Assembly (NCBI GenBank): GCA_910579155.1
Contig: CAJTTS010000138.1
Span: forward strand, 1-7,443
Source of the DNA: an uncultured Oscillospiraceae bacterium
Lineage (GTDB): Bacteria; Bacillota_A; Clostridia; Oscillospirales; Oscillospiraceae
DNA length: 7,443 bases
Reading direction: 5' to 3'
Below are positions 1 through 5,315 of this stretch, one piece after another. The position numbers were made by a program, and so were the translations under genes. Under the pieces are notes generated by a model. That model saw nothing but the letters and a program-made list of their open reading frames with translations. It was not told the DNA's origin and did no database searches. Numbering within the stretch: the first letter of the stretch is position 1; each line of letters opens with the position of its first letter.

Positions 1-92
1 GGAGGATCGTGCTGGGCTGTGTGTGGGTGTTCCACATCGTGTATTTCTGCCTGGGCGTCAAGACGCTCCCGGCGGCTGAAAAGGCGGAATGA
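1..92 (+). CDS. C-terminal fragment of an unidentified membrane protein (5' truncated)
   Basis: The frame with codons beginning at base 3 is open from the window edge to a TGA at 90-92 and gives 29 residues ending in LPAAEKAE. The visible part is one hydrophobic stretch of about 18 residues (roughly IVLGCVWVFHIVYFCLGV) followed by a short polar tail. That looks like the last transmembrane helix of an integral membrane protein. No family can be named from so little. It lies 48 bp upstream of the ZIP transporter gene on the same strand and could belong to the same transcript. The reading of a real gene end rests on the hydrophobic pattern and on the placement of the stop just before a ribosome binding site and new start. 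Confidence 0.55.
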   Translation, partial: RIVLGCVWVFHIVYFCLGVKTLPAAEKAE

Positions 93-97
93 GGGTG

Positions 98-110
98 CCC
101 CTGTCAGGGG
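98..110 (+). other. Short GC hairpin between the truncated gene and the ZIP gene
   Basis: CCCCT (98-102) and AGGGG (106-110) form a 5-bp perfect stem with a 3-base GTC loop. It lies in the 48-bp gap after the stop at 92. No T-run follows (AAACTCCC comes next), so it is not a convincing intrinsic terminator. It may stabilise RNA or be chance. No good promoter was seen in this gap. Confidence 0.25.
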
Positions 111-140
111 AAACTCCCATGGATGATATAGGAAAGGCGG

Positions 141-929
141 ATGGATATGCCGGTTGAAGCAATGCAAGAGATTTTTCTCCCCTTTTTAGGGACATGTTTC
201 GGGGCGGCTTGTGTGTTTTTTATGAGGGACAGCCTGCACCCCTTGATCCAGCGGACTCTCACCGGCTTTGCCGCCGGGGTCATGGTGGCAGCGTCTGTCT
301 GGAGCCTGCTGGTCCCCGCCATGGAACAGGCGGATCATATGGGCCAATGGGCGTTTCTCCCTGCTGTCATCGGGGTTTGGCTGGGGGTCCTGTTCCTGCT
401 GGTCCTGGACAAGACGATCCCCCACCTGCATCAAAACAGCAGTCAGCCGGAAGGCCCCCACACCTGCTTAAAACGGACCACCATGCTGGTGCTGGCCGTC
501 ACCCTCCACAACATCCCGGAGGGGATGGCGGTAGGCGTGGTGCTGGCGGGCTGGATAGCCGGGAACAGCGGCATCACAGCCGCCGGTACGCTGGCCCTGT
601 CTATCGGCATCGCCCTTCAGAACTTCCCGGAGGGGGCGATCATCTCCATGCCCCTCCGGGCAGAGGGGATGGGAAAAGGCCGCGCTTTCTTATATGGCGT
701 TCTCTCCGGCATCGTGGAGCCTTTGGCGGCGATTCTGACCATGCTGGCGGCAGGGCTGGTTCTGCCCGCTCTGCCCTATCTGCTCAGTTTCGCGGCTGGG
801 GCCATGATCTATGTGGTGGTGGAGGAGCTGATCCCGGAGGCGTCCGCCGGAGAACACTCTAACCTGGGGACACTGTTCTTCGCGGCGGGGTTTAGCATCA
901 TGCTGGCGCTGGATGTGGCGCTGGGATAG
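141..929 (+). CDS. ZIP-family metal ion transporter (GufA-like)
   Basis: The 262-residue product is a polytopic membrane protein predicted to bring divalent metal (Zn, Fe, Mn or similar) into the cytoplasm. Two signature metal-site motifs are visible. HNIPEG at residues 123-128 lies in the helix equivalent to TM4, and QNFPEG at 160-165, followed by a SMPLRAEG stretch, is equivalent to TM5. This pairing is typical of the GufA branch of ZIP proteins rather than ZupT, which has His in both motifs. An acidic VVEELIPE motif follows at about 226-233. A short loop with HLHQ (about residues 95-98) could add metal ligands. The ATG at 141 has a purine-rich AGGAAAGG element about 5-8 bases upstream; ATG 147 is an alternative. 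The next gene begins 12 bp after the stop. Substrate metal cannot be read from sequence. Family assignment is strong. Confidence 0.92.
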   Translation: MDMPVEAMQEIFLPFLGTCFGAACVFFMRDSLHPLIQRTLTGFAAGVMVAASVWSLLVPAMEQADHMGQWAFLPAVIGVWLGVLFLLVLDKTIPHLHQNSSQPEGPHTCLKRTTMLVLAVTLHNIPEGMAVGVVLAGWIAGNSGITAAGTLALSIGIALQNFPEGAIISMPLRAEGMGKGRAFLYGVLSGIVEPLAAILTMLAAGLVLPALPYLLSFAAGAMIYVVVEELIPEASAGEHSNLGTLFFAAGFSIMLALDVALG

Positions 930-933
930 GAGG
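928..933 (+). promoter_or_regulatory. Ribosome binding site fixing the GTG start at 942
   Basis: AGGAGG lies 8 bases before GTG 942 and overlaps the TAG stop of the ZIP gene (927-929). This perfect Shine-Dalgarno supports the GTG start and suggests coupling of the two genes. Confidence 0.8.
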
Positions 934-941
934 CAGGAATC

Positions 942-1613
942 GTGAAATACACCTGCTGCGAACGGTTGATGTGGCACATCATCGTCCCGGCGTCCCTCCG
1001 CTATCTGTCGGAGCGGGGCTGGGATGCTTCCGCACTGAAAAGGAAAACCAAGATAATCTACTGGCAGATGGTGAAGCGCACACCCGGCATCGGCGGGCTG
1101 ATTGGAAATTCCCTTCACATCTGCCTTGTAGCCGGGATAATCTGGCTGTCCATCTATGAGGCGGCAGAGGGCAAAATGGACGAGGAATGCTTTGGGAACA
1201 TGGTAGTGGCTGGAATGGAAAGCCCCATAGTCAAAGCATCCTTTACCAGAAAAGCAAAGGCGGCATTTACTTTGACTGCACAGCAAAAACGGGCCGCAAA
1301 GGCGGCGCGGGACAATGCCGCCTCCGGTGGAGCGTTCAACTGGCAGGCAGAGGTCATCCTGGGCCGGGACGCGGAGGAATACACCATCCTCTACCGCCAG
1401 TGCGGCCTGTGCGCCCTGGGCCGTCAGGAGGGGCTGCCTCAACTGGTGCCCTATCTGTGCGCATTGGATACGCTGTCCATTGACTGGATGGGCGGTGCGC
1501 TTTACCGGACGAAAACCCTCGCCACCGGCGGGGACTGCTGTGATTTTTACATCTGCAAAAAGGATTCAAAATGGGACAGAGAACGGAAAGAGGATCCTAA
1601 AAATGAAAGATAA
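942..1613 (+). CDS. L-2-amino-thiazoline-4-carboxylic acid (ATC) hydrolase-like protein
   Basis: The 223-residue protein resembles the ATC hydrolase family, named for Pseudomonas enzymes that open the thiazoline ring of ATC on the way to L-cysteine. The recognisable part is the C-terminal half: YRQCGLC at 151-157, LVPYLCALD at 168-176, and the block YRTKTLATGGDCCDF at 188-202, with Cys 154, 157, 173, 199 and 200 and Asp 176 and 201 as candidate key residues. The N-terminal half is less conserved and has a mildly hydrophobic stretch near 57-70. No signal peptide is evident, so it is probably cytoplasmic. The start is GTG with AGGAGG 8 bases upstream. The 3' end overlaps the next gene by 11 bp. 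Many clostridial members of this family have no tested activity, so the name marks homology. Hydrolysis of a different thiazoline or amidine-type substrate is possible. Confidence 0.8.
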   Translation: MKYTCCERLMWHIIVPASLRYLSERGWDASALKRKTKIIYWQMVKRTPGIGGLIGNSLHICLVAGIIWLSIYEAAEGKMDEECFGNMVVAGMESPIVKASFTRKAKAAFTLTAQQKRAAKAARDNAASGGAFNWQAEVILGRDAEEYTILYRQCGLCALGRQEGLPQLVPYLCALDTLSIDWMGGALYRTKTLATGGDCCDFYICKKDSKWDRERKEDPKNER

Positions 1614-2217
1614 CAAAGGCTTTTGGAATCGGTGGGCCAAACGGTACGATGCCACCATGAAAAAGGATCGTGCCGCCTATGAGCGTATTGCCGTGAAAAT
1701 TAAGCAGGGGCTGAATCGAAGCATGACCGTGCTGGAGCTTGCCTGCGGAACGGGTATCCTGTCAGAGCGGCTGGCCGGCAGCGTAAGGATGCTGGAGGCA
1801 ACAGACTTTTCGGAGGAAATGATCCGGGAGGCAAAAAAGCACCCATCCTCTGTGCGCCTGCATTATTCGGTGCAGGATGCAACCAAGCTACCCTATGCCG
1901 CGGAATCTTTTGACGCAGTGGTCATCTCAAATGCCCTGCATATCATGCCGGAGCCGGAGAAGGCGCTCGCCGAGATCCGCCGGGTTTTGAAACAGGATGG
2001 GGTATTGTTCGCTCCCACTTTTACTGCGGCGGGGAGTCTGTTTGGAAGAATAAGGATACGAATAATGGAGCTTTCCGGCTTTCGGGTGTTTCACAAATGG
2101 ACGCCTGATGCGTATTTGGACTTTTTGCAAAATAACGGCTTTGCCGTTACGGATAAGGAGATTTTTGGCGGCGCTCTGACGCTGACCTATGCTGAAGCAA
2201 AGAAAGAGGTAGTGTAA
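1603..2217 (+). CDS. Class I SAM-dependent methyltransferase 1 (UbiE-like)
   Basis: The 204-residue cytoplasmic enzyme has a classic Rossmann-type SAM fold. Motif I VLELACGTG is at 43-51, the acidic ribose-binding residue is Asp68 in ATDFSEEM, the motif IV region QDATKLPYAAESFDAV is at 91-106, and IRRVLKQDG is at 125-133. It ends with a typical UbiE-type C-terminal segment. The acceptor substrate is not evident; the family covers small molecules, quinones and natural products. The open frame extends upstream, but ATG 1603 is the best start because AGAGGA (1589-1594) sits 8 bases before it and the N-terminus then begins MKDNKGFWNRWAKRYD, as usual for this family. The 11-bp overlap with the ATC hydrolase-like gene implies coupling. 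It lacks the cysteine pattern expected of ArsM arsenite methyltransferases, so arsenic methylation is not supported. Confidence 0.9.
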   Translation: MKDNKGFWNRWAKRYDATMKKDRAAYERIAVKIKQGLNRSMTVLELACGTGILSERLAGSVRMLEATDFSEEMIREAKKHPSSVRLHYSVQDATKLPYAAESFDAVVISNALHIMPEPEKALAEIRRVLKQDGVLFAPTFTAAGSLFGRIRIRIMELSGFRVFHKWTPDAYLDFLQNNGFAVTDKEIFGGALTLTYAEAKKEVV

Positions 2218-2218
2218 A

Positions 2219-2467
2219 ATGCAAAAAATCACAGTACAGGTAGACGGAATGATGTGCGGGATGTGCGAGGCCCATGTGAACGACGCCGTCCGCAAGGCAT
2301 TCCCGGTGAAGAAGGTCACATCCTCCCACAGCAAGGGGGGGACGGTCATCCTGACGGAAAACGACATTGACGAGGCCGCTCTGCGCTCCGCCATCGGCGC
2401 TGCGGGCTATGAGGTCAAAGCGGCGTCCAAGGAGCCTTACGAGAAGAAAGGGCTGTTTCGCAAATGA
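2219..2467 (+). CDS. Small heavy-metal-associated (HMA) domain protein, CopZ-like
   Basis: The 82-residue product is one ferredoxin-like HMA domain. It carries the metal-binding motif GMMCGMC at residues 10-16 (ligands Cys13 and Cys16), followed by EAHVNDAVRKAF, the beta strand GTVILTENDIDEAAL and a closing AAGYEV. Proteins of this type bind Cu(I) or another soft metal in the cytoplasm and hand it to partners. The lysine-rich tail (KEPYEKKGLFRK) is an extension beyond the domain. The gene starts 1 bp after the stop of methyltransferase 1, with AGAGG 9 bases upstream, and overlaps methyltransferase 2 by ATGA. A CopA-type P-type ATPase, the usual partner, is not present in the window. Metal specificity cannot be deduced from CxxC alone. 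Confidence 0.9.
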   Translation: MQKITVQVDGMMCGMCEAHVNDAVRKAFPVKKVTSSHSKGGTVILTENDIDEAALRSAIGAAGYEVKAASKEPYEKKGLFRK

Positions 2468-3150
2468 GCCGTCATAAGGAAATTCAAAATGCCTACCGCT
2501 CCCTGGGCAAAGAGGCAACCTTTTATGACGGCATGATTACCTGCTCCACCTTACCAGGGCGGGCGGTCTGCGCTCTGGTGTGGAACATGGGGCAGGAGAA
2601 GAATACACGCTATTTGGAAAAGGCCCTTGACCGTATCCCGGACGGGTTCTCTGGCAAATTGCTGGAGGTTCCGGTGGGAACGGGGGTGCTGACCATGCCT
2701 GTCTATAAGACGCTGCCCCAGGCTGACATCACCTGTCTGGACTATTCCCTGGATATGATGGCCACCGCCCAAGGTCGAGCGGAAATGGTGGGGCTGAAAA
2801 ATGTGACCTTCCAGCAGGGGGATGTGGGCGATCTGCCGTTTGGGGACGGCGTATTTGACCTGGTGCTGTCCCTCAACGGGTTCCACGCTTTCCCTGACAA
2901 AGAAGCGGCGTATCGGGAGATTTATCGAGTTCTCCGTCCGGGCGGAATATTCTGCGGCTGTTTCTATGTGAAGGGTGAAAACTGCCGCACGGATTGGATT
3001 ATTGAAAAAATCTATACCCCAAAAGGCTTCTTCACTCCGCCGTATGAGACGATGGGGAGCCTGCGGGATCGGCTGGCTGGTCAGTATGAACAGGTTTCAG
3101 TGGAAACCGTGGAAGCCATGGCCTGCTTTACCGCAAAAAAGGGTGGATGA
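2464..3150 (+). CDS. Class I SAM-dependent methyltransferase 2 (UbiE-like, EVPVGTG variant)
   Basis: The 228-residue enzyme has motif I LLEVPVGTG at 66-74, in which proline replaces the first glycine of the usual ExGxGxG pattern. This variant still retains the GTG turn. Asp93 (CLDYSLDM) is the likely ribose-binding residue, GDVGDLPFGDGVFDLV (119-134) covers motifs III-IV, and YREIYRVLRPGG (150-161) is the typical post-motif. It is probably a cytoplasmic small-molecule methyltransferase; the acceptor is unknown. It is not a duplicate of methyltransferase 1, since N-termini, motif I and C-termini differ. Seven or more cysteines are present, including a CGC at 164-166 and Cys174, but no recognised metal site. 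The gene overlaps both neighbours by 4 bp (ATGA at 2464-2467 and 3147-3150), which strongly suggests one transcript. Confidence 0.9.
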   Translation: MSRHKEIQNAYRSLGKEATFYDGMITCSTLPGRAVCALVWNMGQEKNTRYLEKALDRIPDGFSGKLLEVPVGTGVLTMPVYKTLPQADITCLDYSLDMMATAQGRAEMVGLKNVTFQQGDVGDLPFGDGVFDLVLSLNGFHAFPDKEAAYREIYRVLRPGGIFCGCFYVKGENCRTDWIIEKIYTPKGFFTPPYETMGSLRDRLAGQYEQVSVETVEAMACFTAKKGG

Positions 3151-3670
3151 CTATGATATTTTTGATTGAAAGTATTGTCCTCTGTCTCATTTTTACTCTT
3201 ACGGTTCCGATATATGGCCTGCGTAATCCATTGGCCATGATTGACTCCTACCCTCCCGCCATTGTCACACGGGCTGAGGAGCTTGGGCTGGTTTCCCATG
3301 AACGAAAGCGGCGTGCGCCAAAGGTCATCGCGGCAAAGCTGGCATTTTGTCTGGTCGCTGCGATGGTGCTTGTGGTGATTCTCCGCATATTCAACGGAGC
3401 GGATACCTTTCTCTCTGGCTTTGTGACCAGCTTCCTGCTCTGGCTGGTGGTGGACTGGTACGACGCGCTGGTCATCGACTGCCTGTGGTTCTGCCACAGC
3501 AAGCGGTTCGTCATCTCCGGTACCGAGGATATGACGCTGCTTATCACGATTATGGATTCCATATCCGGCAGTCCTGCATCGGGATATTCATCGGTCTGCC
3601 GGTGTGCCTGCTGACAGGAGGGCTGACCGCGCTGTTGGCGGTGATCTGGCCTCCGGTCATGCTGGCGTAG
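3147..3670 (+). pseudogene. Four-helix membrane protein gene with an apparent single-base frameshift
   Basis: From ATG 3147 the frame encodes a membrane protein. It has a helix at about residues 3-25, a NPLAMIDSYPPAIV segment, and helices near 61-85 and 87-110. Then come a WYDALVIDCLWFC segment and GTEDM, whose ATG codon is 3531-3533. Beyond GTEDM this frame turns into polar, repetitive residues and stops at 3612-3614 (155 aa). The frame of codon 3536 instead continues AAYHDYGFHIRQ and a fourth helix (IGIFIGLPVCLLTGGLTALLAVIW) and stops at TAG 3668-3670, 16 bp before the next gene. Adding one base around 3533-3535 joins the two into a 174-residue protein. No classical slippery heptamer was seen. 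It is either a true disruption or a sequencing error. I recognise the layout as a conserved hypothetical membrane protein but cannot name a function. Confidence 0.75.
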
Positions 3671-3686
3671 GAAGGAGAAACTCCCC

Positions 3687-4511
3687 ATGTCTGAACTGAA
3701 AGAAAACACCGTCCAGCACACCCTCTGCATGCCCCTGTGCGGGCGGATGATCGCGGCGCGGAAGTGCCCTGACTTGTTCCCCGACCGGGACACGGAGCGC
3801 ATTGTTCGGGAATTGGGGGAGGACATATCCGGCAGGGCCATGTACCGGCTGCAATATATGTGGGTGAACTGCCTCATTCGCCAATATAACCTCGCATGGG
3901 AGATCACGGAATACTTGAAGCAGCACCCCAAAGCCACAGTAGTGGAACTGGGCGCAGGGCTGTCCTGTCTGCGGAGGCAGATGGGAAACGACACAAATCC
4001 CTGGTACTGTCTGGATATGGAGAATGTGATCGCCCTGCGGGAGAAACATATCCCTTTGGGAAAGCGTGAGCAGAATATCGTCTGCGACCTCAACGATCAC
4101 TCCTGGTTTGATAAAATCAGCTTCGATCCGGCAAAGGGGATTGTATTCACCGCCGGGGGGTTGTTTTATTACTTTGAGAAGGAGAATGTCCGACGTTTGC
4201 TGTGCGCTATGGCGGAGCGGTTTCCTGGAGGCGTGATTACCTTTGACGCGGTAAACTCCCTGGGACTGAAAGGTGTCAATGCCGAGGTAAAGCTGGCGGG
4301 AAACAACAGCACAAAGTCCTTTTTCTCATTGGAGCGGCCCAAGGAGGAATTGGAGAGCTGGTCGCCCAACATCGTCAATGTGACTGAAAAGGACTATGCT
4401 GACGGCTATCTGAAAGGCGGCTACCGCAAAACGCCTGTCGCCCGCCTGTTCAACTGGATCATGCGGACATTCCACATGAGTTTTATGATTCACTTGGAAT
4501 TTAGGGGATAA
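3687..4511 (+). CDS. LCM/TcmP-like class I SAM-dependent methyltransferase
   Basis: The 274-residue protein belongs to the leucine carboxyl methyltransferase / polyketide O-methyltransferase TcmP group. It shows an N-terminal helical cap with AMYRLQYMWVNCLIRQY (51-67) and motif I VVELGAGLSCL (85-95). The acidic ribose ligand is in YCLDMENV (Asp110), and CDLND at 133-137 is the second acidic motif. TAGGLFYYFEKENVRRLL (155-172) is the highly typical LCM signature near the active site. Family members methylate carboxyl or hydroxyl groups of proteins or natural products; the substrate here is unknown. The ATG at 3687 has AAGGAG (3672-3677) 9 bases upstream. It is the last gene before a strong internal promoter, and no clear terminator follows its stop. 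The enzyme is probably soluble, and the length is normal for the family. Confidence 0.88.
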   Translation: MSELKENTVQHTLCMPLCGRMIAARKCPDLFPDRDTERIVRELGEDISGRAMYRLQYMWVNCLIRQYNLAWEITEYLKQHPKATVVELGAGLSCLRRQMGNDTNPWYCLDMENVIALREKHIPLGKREQNIVCDLNDHSWFDKISFDPAKGIVFTAGGLFYYFEKENVRRLLCAMAERFPGGVITFDAVNSLGLKGVNAEVKLAGNNSTKSFFSLERPKEELESWSPNIVNVTEKDYADGYLKGGYRKTPVARLFNWIMRTFHMSFMIHLEFRG

Positions 4512-4517
4512 AGGGTC

Positions 4518-4546
4518 TTGACAAATCCACTCCCTCATTTTATAAT
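4518..4546 (+). promoter_or_regulatory. Consensus sigma-A promoter for the tetR-type gene
   Basis: TTGACA (4518-4523) and TATAAT (4541-4546) are both perfect matches and are separated by exactly 17 bases. The promoter begins 6 bases after the stop of the LCM-like methyltransferase and points at the TetR-family gene at 4587. Such a strong promoter probably needs repression, which the adjoining palindrome can supply. Confidence 0.9.
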
Positions 4547-4547
4547 G

Positions 4548-4571
4548 TAACAGTGATATATAACGATGTTA
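4548..4571 (+). promoter_or_regulatory. Probable TetR-family operator (imperfect 24-bp palindrome)
   Basis: The 24-bp site has symmetric arms TAACAnnG and CnnTGTTA around a TATATA centre flanked by single mismatches. Eighteen of 24 positions obey dyad symmetry. It starts one base after the -10 box, so it covers the expected transcription start and the first transcribed bases. A TetR-type protein bound here would block RNA polymerase. Autoregulation by the adjacent regulator is inferred from position and symmetry. Confidence 0.65.
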
Positions 4572-4586
4572 TGAGCGGGGTGCAAA

Positions 4587-5201
4587 ATGGACGGACAGAG
4601 TGAAACCTTAACCCGCATCCATCAGGCCGCCATGGAGGAATTTCTGAACAAGGGCTTTGCGGATGCCTCCCTGCGGCAGATCGTGAAGAACGCCGGAGTG
4701 ACGACCGGAGCCTTTTACGGGTACTACTCCAGCAAGGAGGCCCTGTTCACCGCCTTGGTAGAACCTCATGCGGCGGCGGTCATGGGAATGTTCATGCGGG
4801 CACAGACGGCGTTCTCCGAACTGCCGGAGGCGGAACAGCCCAGCCATGTAGGGGTAGAATCCAGTGATTGCGTAAAGGAAATGCTGGGCTATGTGTACCA
4901 GCATCTTGACCCGTTCAGATTGTTGATCTGCAAGGCCCAGGGCACTGGATACGAAAACTTTATCCACAGCATGGTAGAGATCGAAGTGGAAGCCACCCAG
5001 CGTTTCATGGAAGTCCTGCGCAGACAGGGCCGGGACATCCCAGAGCTGGACGATCAGCTCTGCCACATCATTGCCAGCGGGATGTTCCACGGGATATTCG
5101 AGGTCGTGGTCCACGATATGCCCTATGACCGGGCAAAGCACTATGTCAAACAGCTCCAGGATTTTTTCCTTGCTGGCTGGCACAGTATGATGGGGGTCTG
5201 A
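4587..5201 (+). CDS. TetR/AcrR-family transcriptional regulator
   Basis: The 204-residue protein has the standard TetR layout. An N-terminal DNA-binding region contains the helix-turn-helix SLRQIVKNAGVTTGAFYGYY (about residues 28-47) followed by SSKEALF. A helical C-terminal ligand-binding and dimerisation domain of usual length follows. The C-domain has PFRLLICKAQGTGYENF and a HGIFEVVVHDMP stretch. Family members are usually repressors released by a small ligand; the ligand here cannot be inferred. ATG 4587 follows a modest GGGG-type ribosome binding site (4577-4580). It has its own perfect promoter with a palindrome over the start site. It lies between the methyltransferase operon and the ABC transporter pair, so regulation of the transporter genes is plausible. 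Its stop codon lies in the loop of a small hairpin (5192-5208). Confidence 0.93.
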   Translation: MDGQSETLTRIHQAAMEEFLNKGFADASLRQIVKNAGVTTGAFYGYYSSKEALFTALVEPHAAAVMGMFMRAQTAFSELPEAEQPSHVGVESSDCVKEMLGYVYQHLDPFRLLICKAQGTGYENFIHSMVEIEVEATQRFMEVLRRQGRDIPELDDQLCHIIASGMFHGIFEVVVHDMPYDRAKHYVKQLQDFFLAGWHSMMGV

Positions 5202-5208
5202 GACCCCT
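5192..5208 (+). terminator. Possible weak intrinsic terminator at the tetR stop
   Basis: GGGGTC (5193-5198) and GACCCC (5202-5207) form a perfect 6-bp stem, extendable by a G-T pair (5192/5208). The loop is TGA, which is the stop codon of the regulator. Only TTTCATT follows, a poor T-tract, so termination would be partial at best. Confidence 0.35.
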
Positions 5209-5222
5209 TTCATTCGGCCCAT

Positions 5223-5242
5223 AAGTTAGCTTTAACTAACTT
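5223..5242 (+). promoter_or_regulatory. Perfect inverted repeat, candidate operator upstream of the ABC genes
   Basis: AAGTTAG (5223-5229) and CTAACTT (5236-5242) are exact reverse complements separated by CTTTAA. The repeat is AT-rich, lies 73 bp before the ABC start codon, and overlaps a weak promoter-like pair (TTAACT at 5232-5237, 16-base spacer, TATGAG at 5254-5259). It does not match the palindrome at 4548-4571, so a second regulator may act here. The GTTAG/CTAAC half-sites recall DtxR-family iron boxes (TTAGGTTAGCCTAACCTAA), but the spacing differs (6 bases instead of 1). The regulator is therefore uncertain. Confidence 0.55.
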
Positions 5243-5257
5243 GCGGGGATGGATATG

Positions 5258-5280
5258 AGAAAGTGTCCGCGGCGCTTTCT
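5258..5280 (+). other. Leader hairpin before the ABC transporter operon
   Basis: AGAAAGTG (5258-5265) can pair with CGCTTTCT (5273-5280) through 8 pairs including one G-U, around a 7-base TCCGCGG loop. No T-run follows, so it is not a terminator. It lies in the likely 5' untranslated region, 21 bases before the AAGGAGGT ribosome binding site, and might affect mRNA stability or translation. No known riboswitch class was recognised. Confidence 0.3.
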
Positions 5281-5301
5281 GTATCATAGATCATTTGTCA
5301 C

Positions 5302-5309
5302 AAGGAGGT
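5302..5309 (+). promoter_or_regulatory. Ribosome binding site selecting the TTG start at 5316
   Basis: AAGGAGGT is a near-ideal Shine-Dalgarno sequence. Its spacing of 6-7 bases to TTG 5316 sets that codon as the start of the ABC gene. The upstream in-frame TTG at 5295 has no ribosome binding site. Confidence 0.85.
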
Positions 5310-5315
5310 ATCCAC

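Noticed and set aside
98..110. An intrinsic terminator after the truncated first gene
   Set aside because: The stem is only 5 bp and is followed by AAACTCCC, not a T-tract.
194..862. A 222-codon plus-strand frame inside the ZIP gene
   Set aside because: It is Gly/Pro/Arg-rich with no helices or motifs and lies wholly within the well-supported ZIP transporter in another frame.
1315..1602. An N-terminal extension of methyltransferase 1 to the upstream ATG at 1315
   Set aside because: The extension would overlap nearly half of the ATC hydrolase-like gene and has shadow-type composition. ATG 1603 has a good ribosome binding site and gives the usual N-terminus.
1603..3150. Arsenic or mercury methylation by the two UbiE-like methyltransferases, suggested by the metal-binding neighbour
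   Set aside because: The conserved cysteine arrangement of ArsM is not visible, and no ars or mer gene is present in the window.
3500..3612. Programmed ribosomal frameshifting as the cause of the split membrane protein
   Set aside because: No X-XXY-YYZ slippery heptamer and no clear downstream stem-loop were found in the frame overlap. A one-base deletion or sequencing error is simpler.
3248..4093. A 281-codon minus-strand open frame across the membrane protein and LCM-like methyltransferase genes
   Set aside because: It crosses two plus-strand genes, shows no family motif, and has low-complexity Ser/Arg-rich translation. It is a shadow frame.
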